Shown here: piece after piece, positions 22,753-33,026 of the stretch
Layout of the letters: each line of letters begins with the position of its first letter
Numbering within the stretch: the first letter of the stretch is position 1
Assembly: GCA_038503065.1 (NCBI GenBank)
Contig: JBCAMK010000009.1
Location: 1,612,001-1,676,000, forward strand
Length of the DNA stretch: 64,000 nt
Source: Paragyromitra xinjiangensis
Taxonomy: Eukaryota > Ascomycota > Pezizomycetes > Pezizales > Discinaceae
Reading direction: 5' to 3'
Notes under the pieces: generated by a model
Told to the model about the DNA's origin: nothing
The model's input: the letters and a program-made list of their open reading frames with translations, nothing else
The model's database searches: none
Translations under genes and position numbers: made by a program

Positions 22753-23809
22753 ATTTTAATAGGAGGCCTGCTCAATTGAATGAGTTAAGGTTAAGTTCTG
22801 TTGGTGTTGGGAGGAATGCTCTAAGTGGTAGTGGCCAGCTTGAAGGGGAAGAGTAAAGCCGTTGCGCCGAGCCTCAAGAGGCCACCTCAAGGCTTCGGTT
22901 GAGCCTCGATTCAGGAACAGCCCTAACCCTAGCTACCCCAGATTCCGCAACAACTAGTTTTAACCAAGTTCGCCCTCTAAGGTATAGTAAAACTAATACC
23001 AACCCCAATTTTTCGGGAGATACCGTCTGAAAATATTACAAATGAAATACTCACCTAAAACAGAGGTACGGCTGGGCCGGAACGTTGCAGAAGACTACAG
23101 AGAAATACCGACACAGTTTCAGCTCCGATCACCACGTATACCTGGGGCCCCATATTTTCACCCACAAATCCAAAACTAAAAAATAATCGGGTAGGTTACC
23201 CCAACCATCTCTCCGTTTACCTAATTCAAGGAAGGATTTAACGAAGATCATCCTTGCCGGCATGCCTTGTACCAGCGATTGGTGTAGAGCCCAAGAACTG
23301 ACTCTCAAGAGAGTTTGATCTAGTAGCTACATATAATGCTAGCGCGATGCAGCATTTTTTTCTCTACTTACTGGAGCTGTAATGTTTGAGTTTTCCCCAG
23401 CCCATTTATAAGACACGTTGGAATACACTACAAAACTCGAGTTTCTAGCGCCGACAATCAAAGCAAAAAGACCAAATAGACCCAGCAGCGAGGCCTATCT
23501 AGAAGCAAAGCATACACCTAATACGTTAACTGAAAATTTCAGAGGGGTTCTGTATTGTAATATCATTTCCAGTCAATAAATACAGCCTAGATACACAGTA
23601 TAGAATAATTGGGAAAAGCCAGACCAGCCGGTTATTCCACTGCTCTTTTACAAAAACCCCCTATAATAAAAACTCCCAAGATCGCATTATCCAACCCTTC
23701 CATCCACGATCCCCACATATCTTCGAGATTACCTGTACAGACCTATTTGAATATCAGCCACTGATCTGAAACAAGAAGTAACGCTTTTCCTACCCTAGAC
23801 CTCAGACAC
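22753..23809. other. Intergenic, nothing seen
   Basis: Promoter side of the glucosidase II beta gene and 3' side of the small secreted protein gene. No domain-bearing frame on either strand. Confidence 0.5.
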
Positions 23810-24151
23810 TTAAGCTGTCGCTGTCGCAACAGCCGTCTCGACAGGCGTAGCAATAGCACTATCAGTTGCCACAGGCGCATCCGTCGCCGCAGCAGCGGCA
23901 GTGGTCGCAACCGGAAGGGCAGTATCAGTTGGCATGGCCGCCATATGGTGATGGCAGTGGTGGCCTGAAGGCATAGCACCGGAAGCAGCAGACAATGACA
24001 TATGGCCATGGCAGTGGTGACCCGAGGGAAGAGCAGAGATGGCGATGGCGTCAGCAGTAGTGACGGGAGTGGCAGTGTCTTGCGGGACTGGGACGGCGCC
24101 AGTGAAGGCGGCGAGAATGCTGGCAATGATGGCGAAGATGAAGAATTGCAT
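23810..24151 (-). CDS. Small secreted His/Cys-motif protein (possible metal binding)
   Basis: A single-exon 113-residue protein. Residues 1-18 are a clear signal peptide (MQFFIFAIIASILAAFTG). The mature chain is low complexity, rich in Ala and Thr, and contains two copies of a short motif, PSGHHCHGHM (about 43) and PSGHHCHHHM (about 61). Each offers four or five histidines around one cysteine, a plausible copper- or zinc-binding site. These are the only two cysteines in the mature chain, so no multi-disulfide fold is expected. The tail is made of Ala/Thr/Val/Pro repeats and could be O-glycosylated. I do not recognise a named family. The coding strand upstream (24258-24327) is strongly pyrimidine-rich, as in expressed fungal genes. 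Role as metallophore, wall protein or effector is inference. Confidence 0.7.
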   Translation of the reverse strand: MQFFIFAIIASILAAFTGAVPVPQDTATPVTTADAIAISALPSGHHCHGHMSLSAASGAMPSGHHCHHHMAAMPTDTALPVATTAAAAATDAPVATDSAIATPVETAVATATA

Positions 24152-24257
24152 TTTGATAGATGAATTAATGGGGACGTGAGCTAGCACAGTCTCTAGAAGA
24201 GTGTTAGAAGCGAATTGTGTAGTGATATTTGAAGGCCAAGACTTACTTGAAAATGGA

Positions 24258-24327
24258 TCGGAGGGAAAGAAAAGAAGAGAAAAAAGAGAATAGAAAGAAA
24301 AAAGGAACTGAAGAGAAAAGAAGATGC
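24258..24327 (-). promoter_or_regulatory. Pyrimidine-rich leader/promoter tract
   Basis: The coding strand is nearly all C and T about 110-175 bp upstream of the small secreted protein start, a usual feature near transcription starts in filamentous fungi. A GTAAGT-like sequence at its 3' side (near 24247) could start a 5' UTR intron. Confidence 0.4.
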
Positions 24328-26687
24328 AGTGGAAGAACGAATTGAATGAGCTGATGAACAAGAAAAGGATTTCGGAAGCAATGGGAGGTTTATATGCTCT
24401 TTACAAAATTGCTCTAGGCCGCTAAACCGACTTTCTCGACTCGCTCATGGAGTATCGATTCCCCGAAGAACCCATACTGCGCCAGACGGCTAACTCGGCC
24501 CAGTCTGATAGTTGGGACACAACAGGGGAAGTTTAGGCCTTCAGAGGTATTGTCTACAGACAAGCTTTCGGCTATTCATGACTCTCGGGTCCCGGAAGGA
24601 GGGTATGGGACTCCAGTAGCGGGGCGTATCCATGGATAGAGGGTGCTGAGTACTGGGCCGCTAGTGTGTGACACTCATGTTGTCGGAGAGTAGCCAACAA
24701 GCAGGGGGCATTCACAGATGGATGTTCCAGCAACGTTCCGGGACGTTGTTCCTTGGGGTTGCTGGGAACCGATGGAAACGAGGGTCTATGTTTTCTATCG
24801 ATGAAACGGTCATTGCAGCCTGTAATGAATACCTCCACAAGGTAACCTCTAAATGTAGATCAAATTTAGTACGCTTCGAATTAATATTCCCTAGCGAGGT
24901 GGATCTTCATCCAGAAAGGGGATAGTATTACCAATTCCCCATACCTGCGAATTGTATGCTTATATAAAGCCTAAGTAGTAAAGTAGGGGCAACAAGGGCT
25001 TGCTAGTTTGGCAACCGTTTCACTAATTCATACCTAGAAAAGGGCAGCGCTAAGCTTTCCGTACTGTGGGCTCAACACTAACCGGAGCTTGGCCTTTCTT
25101 GGCTTAGCGATCAACCGGGAGTGTCATTCCCTTGGGCTTGAAACTTCAGCAACCCTTCGGTAGAAGCTGTTATAGGCTTCTATAGTCCATGGGTTATCGA
25201 AGACATATGTATATTAACTGTAGGACAGCATTGTTTGACGTAGCGAGGCTACCCATTCCGGGATGGTAAGAAGCCCCCATAAACACAGAATTGCCAAAAG
25301 TCCATATGGGCATTCATGCTACGCTGGAATCTAGCCTTGACAGACAATTCAGCATCGGTTGCTATTGCGTTGAGTTACTACGTGCGACGCGTCGCCCCCC
25401 AGGATTTCGCGTTTCGGGGTGCCAACAGCGTTGGCCCTGTAGAAACCAAGGAGCATGTTTCGATTAGGTAGTTACACTCGCTAACATCGTAGACAGTCGC
25501 GCACCGTGACAGGAGGGATCCAACACTGTGTTAGCTTCGGCTGGCGAACGGTGAAGGTTTAGAGGCGACATTGAGTTTTTTTTGGACCAATCTCCAGGTT
25601 AGTATCCAAAAAGAGCTATGATCAAACACTTATTCTCCCACACATGTTCGATGAACCGGTTAAAAGGTGGACCATAGCGAAGCTAGAGTGCGTATACCTA
25701 CATTGATTGCATGTTTCAAATCTAGCAACTCTTCAATGTGCTTCAGAGCGATCAGAAACTACACGTACTCATAATTAAAATAATCACGTGTTCTAGCGCT
25801 TATCCATCTACCTATCGCTTCCGTCCGGGCTTCAAGAACTCGGCTGCAAATTTCCGAATTCTCTATGGTATGCTGCACAATTTCTCACTCGATTTGTGCG
25901 TCCGAGATAAACCGCTAGGGTCAACCAAATATAGCTACCTCGACGCCGCATCCTAGGGAATATCTTTGACCTAGAAAACCCTGTAAGAAGAGTTGATATA
26001 TTGCGCAGCCTTAGTTAGATACTATAAAAAGATATCAAGAAAACTATCGACAGTTGTGTTGGCTACAACCAGCAGCGGTGTAGAAAGGGTTATGTTGAAC
26101 TCCCCGTTACCACAGTAATGATGGAAAAAAGTTGCTAAGTACTATTGCTTTCAAGGCATCGACTTAAACTATTTCTATTATCTTCGTTCTTCTCTCAGTC
26201 AGACGCATAATTGACTACGGGTGCTTACATAAGAGATACTGCAAATTCACGACTCGGTAGCTTCACTGCTGCAACGGTGGATAAGTAGAGTTTGATTGGC
26301 AAGGCAAAAGAAGCCCCCGCGCCAAGACCAACGAATTAATTCCAGCCACGTGATGGGGAACAATTCGTGATTCGCACAGAAGAAAATAATGACTTTACTA
26401 AGGCGGGGGAACAAGGCTGTCAATCCCCACCCCGATATCTTAGCGCTAGAAACTCAGTAGATTCTTATTTTCCTCAACTCTGTATTCCAAAATTTTGAAT
26501 AGCTTGACAATAAGAAATTCTTAAAAGATTTTGCGAAACAGAAGCAAAAACAAAAAGTGTATACCCCACGCCATGATGATATCTCCTACGCTCTTAAAAT
26601 ACAGACTTACCCACTAGTAAACCAACTGTGTCCAATTTTGTCCCATTTAACAGTAGTTTCAATCTAATCCTCAGTTCACTTACGCCT
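24328..26687. other. Intergenic, no supported gene
   Basis: Only short frames without domains. No inverted or tandem repeat was recognised by eye. The segment at 26640-26690 abuts the UsgS-type stop codon and probably holds its 3' UTR. Confidence 0.45.
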
Positions 26688-27906
26688 CTACAGCTCCTTC
26701 CTCGTCCCGGAATTCACTGAGTTTGCCGTCCCCTCCTTCTTCAAACTTCTGATGTTGAGTCTGTCCAGTGTTCCCAGTTCAAGCTTCATGAATTCGTGTT
26801 TGTTGCGCCAGACTACCTGACTTTCTGCGAACTCTGGGGTGAACTGGTGTACGGGCGGGACGGGGTCAGTTACTTTTGTGATGAGGTACTGTGTGTTCGT
26901 TTTGTTAGCAGAACTTCTGTGCCTTCTGGTTCCTTCAAGGTATACATACTGCTGTGCTAGCTTCAGCAATTCCGTAGATCAACACACCCAGCCATGGCAC
27001 CTTGATCAAGAGGTAGAATCCAACGCCAAATCCAAACAGCAGCCCTTCGCGGTCCCGGAACCATTTTCGCTTCTGCTCAGACGTGAACTTGATTCGCGAG
27101 AAGTACGGTTCGAGCAGCTCCCTCATGAGCCCACGACTCGCAAAGTATCCTTGTAGGAACATGACCATCCAGCGTTTTGGCAGTAATATTCCACAACCGA
27201 ATATAATAGCTGCTGGTGTAGTGCCGACAGCCGCATTAAACGAGTAGAATGACGCGGCGGGGAGAACAAATCTACCAATAACGGGTGTGAAGGATAGAGT
27301 GTACACTAGGAGTGAGATTCCCGCCCGCCTGAAGTAACGCTGTAGGAAAATCGCGACTGGGTTCTTCCCACCCGCAATAGGTGCAGGGCGGTAGGTGGAG
27401 AGGTTCGGATAGTAGAGTGCTCTCAGGGTACCGGGATCATCAGAGGCGTGCTTAGCCAAGTAGGTTCTATCAACCCAGTCGAGAGATTGCATGAACCTAT
27501 TCAAAAAGATCCGCGTTAACACTTACGACCTCACTTATGTTCCCCTAGCCCGTTGGCTAAAGAATGAAATGACTTACATATCGTCCAGCGTAGGCGTGAC
27601 GTATCTCATCAACTGCATCAAAAAGAATGGTACCTGCAAAACACTCTCCTCGGCAAACTGCAGTATCGATAACGTTTTTTCTGCACCCGACGTATCCGCA
27701 ACCAACCCAACAACGGCTAGGATGACTTTGAACAGGAATATCGGGGCTATGACAATTATGCGGATTGCAATGCCGACTATGACAGCGATTACCGCTTGTC
27801 GGTAGTGTTCTGATTGAAATAGGGAAGGATTTTGCAGCGCCCTGTAGGCGCCGACGATGGTGAGTTGTGCCCCACGAAGGATAGCGTTGGGGTCGAAGTT
27901 GGACAT
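26688..27906 (-). CDS. usgS: UsgS-type fungal transmembrane protein
   Basis: Three exons (27906-27578, 27496-26950, 26888-26688) give 358 residues. The N-terminus MSNFDPNAILRGAQLTIVGA and the blocks ALQNPSLF, VLQVPFFLMQLMRYVTP, FMQSLDWVDRTY, RFVLPAASFYSFN, YFASRGLMRELLEPYFSRI and REGLLFGFGVGFY match what I remember of the UsgS family, a multi-pass protein conserved in Pezizomycotina and resembling EI24/CysZ-like membrane proteins. I count about five hydrophobic spans (around 38-70, 92-108, 170-190, 200-215 and 268-285). Introns have consensus donors (GTAAGT, GTATGT) and the second has a TGCTAACA branch site. Biochemical function is not established. The C-terminal 60 residues are soluble and charged. 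Confidence 0.85.
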
Positions 27907-28809
27907 TGTTGGTGTTTGTGTGGGATTAGGCCCTGAAGCTGTCGTGGTCGTGGTGGTGAGGTTGAGGATCGAGTCGCTGTATCACATGTCTCAGGAACCT
28001 ATCATACGTCATGTGCCAAGCCCGACCGAAGTCATAGGAAGTCACTCGCTATGTGAGTGACGTGGCCCAGCTGCACAATATATCACTCGCTGGCTGGTTC
28101 CTCAGGCTATCATAGGCCATGGTTCTCATGAGAATTTTCGGAGCTGCAGATGGGTCTAGGCCTAAAAAAACTTTGGACAACGCCCTAGAGAGTTGAGTTT
28201 TGGATATCCTGAGCGAGGATAGTGTGAACTAAGGCTGAGCAGTTGGTTTTGCTATTCCAGTCACTAGGGCTTGCCTTTGCTATCCGATCAAACTATGTTC
28301 CTTTCCACCCTTGCTAGATGGAGATTTCACCTCTCTTCCCTTGAAAACATCTTGCTTTGGTTTGCTGTGTAATTAGCGACAAAACGGGCTTTAGGGATGA
28401 TAGTGTAAGGTATACTTTAGTGAGCATCCAAATTGAGGCGTTTCTACACAACATGCTGATGTTAGCAGAGTTGTCTCGGTTGCAAGCAGAGGCCTATAGC
28501 TATAGTGAAGGTTTTATGTATATATAGTCAAAGGCTGCTTAATTTGTCGCGTGAGATCTACGTGGAAGCTCCATACGCCCCCACGTAGAGCCGCAAGGCA
28601 GCCGTGGGGGCTCGTTTGGTTGTAATGTTTGGAAAGGGCAGGTGATTCGCATGTTGAAGCTGCAGCCTGCAGTTCGAAACGCTTTATTCACTCAAACCAG
28701 CCCCGCAGTAGGACTTGCGCAGTTTCGGTATGTATGTATACATACTTTCTTCATCAGCCTTTCTTTCCCAACAAGCACGCTCTAGGATCCACACTAACTG
28801 CCTCAAACC
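27907..28809. other. Divergent intergenic region with a GC hairpin
   Basis: Shared upstream region of the UsgS-type gene (-) and paralogue B (+). It contains a hairpin at 28577-28611 with 9-bp arms (GCCCCCACG / CGTGGGGGC). No other gene is supported. Confidence 0.5.
28577..28611. repeat. Short GC-rich hairpin upstream of paralogue B
   Basis: Perfect 9-bp inverted arms GCCCCCACG and CGTGGGGGC separated by 17 bases, about 200 bp before the paralogue B start. Could be a protein-binding site or chance. Confidence 0.45.
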
Positions 28810-31213
28810 ATGTCTGTAGGGTTCGGCTTCTCGATAGGCGATATCTTAGCAGTGGGTGACCTTGCAAGGAAGATCGTCCAAGCTCTCGACGAGAGTAGGG
28901 GTGCTCCTGCTGACTATAAATCTCTGTGTGAACTACTTTTGTCCCTACATCGCTCTCTCCATGCTGTATCTGCTATTTTCTTTTACCCGGCATTGGGGAA
29001 CGGCAGCATACCAGATCCTGCTTTGTTGAACGGTATCCGCTATGAATTGGGGTGCTGTAAGCAGCTTATGGACGAGTTCTTGGTCAGCTCTAGGAAGTAT
29101 ACGGAGAGCTTGTTGAACGGGCGGCCGGGAAAACGGTTCAAAGACGAATGGAGGAAGATTACATGGAGTTTATATAAGGCGGAGGATATTCAGAAGCTGC
29201 AGACTAGGTTGCAAGGACATATCACAGCTTTCCAATTGTATAGTTTTGCTGTTAGTTGGTGGGTTGGAATCACTGCTTGAATTTTCTGGGCCTCCTTAGT
29301 AACTTCCAGTAGGCAAAGCCTTGCTCGGACGGAGCAGAAGTCAATTGAAAACACGGAAATAAGCAACAGGATTGAGCTTAGAATAATCGACATGTTCACA
29401 CTTCTCAAAAGCTACCATGATAACCTCCCCAAAGTAATGGGGTACCCGGGTGGATGTAATCAAAAGCCAATTTATTTCGAAGATGCCCTTGGGCGAGCTG
29501 TGGATTTACCCCTTATGCTCTGCAGAAACAAAGATGTATGGATTTATCCTAATAATAATGCTACAAAAGAATGAAGGACTAATAATATTCGCCTGACTAC
29601 AGAGTTTTCACGACATTTTGGAGATTATGTTTAAAGATCGTCCTGGTCGCAAAAGGGTCATCGCGAAAGAATATGAGGTTATCGACGCAAAGGGGTCGCT
29701 CATTGAAGACTTGGACTGGGAACTCAAGGTTCTCCCTGGCACGAGGATTGCAATGGGTATCCTCATTAAAGCTATAGCTAAGTCTGGAACCGGGTTTGGC
29801 GACGCAACACATAAATGCCCTCGGTGCAACGCATCAAATGCTGGCGTTGTGATAGAGCAAGGCTCATTGAAATGGTATGTACATATTCCAAGGCATAATG
29901 GCCATTTCCTATGGGATTATTTTAGAGTTTGCTTTAGAAAGAGTTCAAGGGATAGAGTGAGACATCGATGCTTGTCGTTCTACTCATTGGAGTTGGTATC
30001 GGGGTATTCATAGTTTTGTTGTCCTAGAAATCCCTCCAGAACGAAGGCTTCTGGGATACTCAACAGTGAATACCCTTGTTTTGCAGCGTTTCGCCTTGGT
30101 TAAACGGTGCTTTTCAGAACACTGCCGGAATAACCAATCGTGAATGCTCCAACTAGTTCATCGGAAAATTATGACCCGTTTGCCACATGTGCTGATTAGA
30201 TTTGTCTGGATAACAGCTGTTACTGTTCTCTGATTTTCCGAACCCTCGATATAGAGCGAGTAGTAGAGCTTCCGGACCATTCGACAGAGGAGGGTTCGGA
30301 ATCTGTCCACCTTCGCGCAGGACCTTCTAAGATAGTCGTGGAAGGGGGAAATTCCACACGGTTACAAACTGTGGAGAGAAAAGCACGCAGTGAGGTCGAT
30401 ATGCCCAACGATGAAGATATTTTCCGAAGAATACACTATCGCCGGGAAGTGTTGAAGTATCAAACCAGAAGCAGCCCAAAAGGGTCTATTCCAGACTGTT
30501 TACAATCATCCGCAAATTGTGAAGCGCAGTCGGTATCGATTATGCAAGCCGCGCAACTGAGCCTCGAAAGTATTAGAAAGGCTCTAGGTGAAGAGCACCC
30601 GGAGGCCTTGGATGCAATGCTTAAACTCGCGGACGCTTATGACAGAGTGGGTAGATGGGCGGAGATTGAGGAGCCGTGGGTGCGAGCGCTGGAGGCAAGG
30701 GTGAGGGTATTTGGTAAAGAGAAACCCGAATTTCTGGACGTAGCGGTCAAGTTTTTGTCTTCGATTGACATGGTGGGACGCCCGGGACGGTGGAAGGAAG
30801 CGAAGGAGCTGCGGGTGCAAGTGCTGGAGACAAAGGGGAGGGTACTGGGCAAAGAGCACCCTGAAACTCTGAACACAATGGCCAGGGTCGCGTCTTCGTA
30901 TGCCATGCGGGGACGGTGGAAGGAAGCGGAGGAGCTGCGGGTGCAAGTGCTGGAGGTAGAGGGAAGGGTATTGGGTAAAGAGCACCCTGAAACCCTGAGC
31001 ACAATGGCCAGTCTTGCGTCTTCGTATTTCATGCAAAGACGATGGAAGGAATTGGGGGATCTGCGGGTGCAAGTACTGGAGGCAAAGGGGAGGTTATTGG
31101 GCAAAGAGCACCCCGAAACTCTGGAAGCAACAGCTGACCTCGCGTCTTCGTATGAACTGCAAGGTCGATCGAAGGAAGCTGAGGAGCTGAGATCTAGGTT
31201 ACCACCTTCATAG
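28810..31213 (+). CDS. Paralogue B: NLR-type N-terminal + ubiquitin-like + zinc ribbon + TPR protein
   Basis: Four exons (28810-29258, 29313-29535, 29603-29874, 30217-31213) give 646 residues. Residues 1-150 begin MSVGFGFSIGDILAVGDLAR, the helical N-terminal domain typical of fungal STAND/NLR proteins. Residues about 190-300 form a ubiquitin-like domain (KPIYFEDALGRAVDLPLMLC, FHDILEIMFKDRPG, LPGTRIAMG). A zinc ribbon pairs CPRC (exon 3) with CxYC built across the last splice (KCCYC). A linker with REVLKYQ follows, then about 230 residues of tetratricopeptide repeats of the kinesin-light-chain type with 42-residue periodicity (LGKEHPETL ... GRWKEAEELR). There is no nucleotide-binding domain between the N-terminal domain and the repeats. 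The last intron is long (342 bp), but its acceptor regenerates the KCC motif seen in paralogue A. Retaining it stops the protein after a further 45 codons. Intron 1 uses a GTGGGT donor. Function unknown; a repeat-based recognition or signalling role is inferred. Confidence 0.75.
30786..31163 (+). repeat. Three 126-bp tandem units encoding TPR repeats
   Basis: Units start at 30786, 30912 and 31038, with a partial fourth at 31164, in exact 126-bp register (42 codons). Long stretches are identical between units (for example GCTGCGGGTGCAAGT and AAAGAGCACCC), while a few codons at the start of the second helix vary. High nucleotide identity in addition to protein similarity points to recent duplication or recombination among units. 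Confidence 0.9.
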
Positions 31214-33026
31214 AGTTAAGGGTGAGATAAATGAAGAGAGTTTCTAGAGCTCGGGGCTTCGAGAGTGTTTATAGGGAGGTGCACTCATTATGTGTACCTC
31301 TCGATTCACATGCATGACTTTTTTAATTTGCCAGACTTGGGGATAGTCTGAGGGGACAAAGGGGTTTGAAGAATTAGTATGACGACTAAGGTGCGTATAT
31401 GTAGAGGAAGGCTTTATAGATAAGTGGGCGTGGGGGCTGATAGCCTGGTTTTGGTCAGTTTATGGTACTTACATGTAATTATACGGCGAACACATGTGAA
31501 GCAGTGTGATCTAAAATAACACATGATTCAAGATAACACAGGGAAATCTCTTGTTCGTTCTCAACCCCCCCACAATCTTCTGTGGTTTCTGAGCCAAAAA
31601 CACCGTCGATCACAGCAGTCATCTATAACAGCAGTTATCTATAACAATCTTCCTTCATCGCGCTAGGGGACCTCTTGGTCGGCCTCGTACTGCCAGAAAG
31701 CGAGCCGGGGAAAAAGGAAGGCGAAATAGTGCCAGTGTATCGGGGGTGTCACTTCCAGATTTCCCTGAGCACACACCACAGCGTTGCAGTCAGTGTAAAC
31801 AGCCGGGACGTAGGAAAAATACATGTCGTTCACCTCCTGTACCAGTACAGTACATTCTCACTCGCACACATAAAGTCTACCTCGATATCAGAATATCCTT
31901 GATATAAGCATATAAATTTTTTAGTCTCGAGCGTGTGCTTAAAGCGAGAGTCTACTGTGCTTGTAATACGAATTAAATAGTTCGAGAGTAGTTTGAAGGC
32001 TAGGGAAAAAACTAGAGGGTTTATGTGGGCACCTCGATATGATATATGGATTAGTAAGCTAGTTTCCGATAGATACCAAGCAAGGAGACACGGGATATTG
32101 ATACCCCCAAGCCCTTCATTACTATTTGAGGTTTTATTTCATAAGGTTCCCCAGTATAAATATCTTGGCGCATACTTGGCATTTCCAAGAATATTCACTC
32201 TATAAGAATATGGTGTCTGGTCCCGACCGTATTCTTATAGGGCGATTGTACTGTACTAAAATTCAGTATTCTTATACTTGTGTTTACTGCTAGTGGTAAA
32301 ATTGAGTTTCGATCTATTTGTGCTTCCGTGTTCTAGTGTTCGGATATTAACTTGCCCTAGAAGTCATTCCAGCCGAATTATTTTGACGGTAGGAGGCATT
32401 CGCATAGACCCAAAGTACCACCAAAACACCAAAACATGTCAATCAACCTGCTTAGTCCCCCTGTGTCATGGGAATCAACCTTTCAATGATATGCCCCTAG
32501 AAATAAGCATCGCGCTTGAAATTGCTAGGATAGCTTAGGAAAACTGGTTTAATCAATAAGGGTTTTAACGCTTTGGGTTTGTGAACTACGCTTGGAGTGG
32601 TGATCCGAGGGGGTCCTTTCCAGGGCGCACGGGCTACGCCCCAAGTGGATCCTCATTGATCTCTACTACCGAAGATCACCAAACTGCAAATAGATAGAGT
32701 AGTGCTATCTCGTCTAAGTGTGTCACCCTAAATAGTAAGACTAAAAGTTTAGCCCAATAATCACATATCGGATAGGGAGGGGAGGAACCCTTCCGTTGGT
32801 TTTAAGATAGTAAGTCTATTTGACTACTCGAGGAGTATATTTGTTGGATACCAAAACAGTAATTTAACAATGCAAGCAAAACAATAGCCAGAACCCCTCA
32901 AGAACTTAAGGAACAATAATAAATATTTAATCTCTACCCATGAGCACAACTTCACCATCTCCCCCGAAGAACTAGACTAAAATCCCTTCCATCGACATTC
33001 ACACCGAAACTCTCTTTCATACCTAC
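31214..33026. other. Intergenic with a small hairpin, no supported gene
   Basis: Between the convergent 3' ends of paralogue B and the Reb1-like gene. It holds the CTATAAGAATA hairpin described separately. Frames at 31675-32538 lack domains. Confidence 0.45.
32200..32240. repeat. Perfect 11-bp hairpin CTATAAGAATA / TATTCTTATAG
   Basis: Arms at 32200-32210 and 32230-32240 with a 19-base loop. A third TATTCTTATA copy lies at 32266-32276. A related hairpin with the same core occurs at 46632-46681, so this may be a very small dispersed element. Confidence 0.55.
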
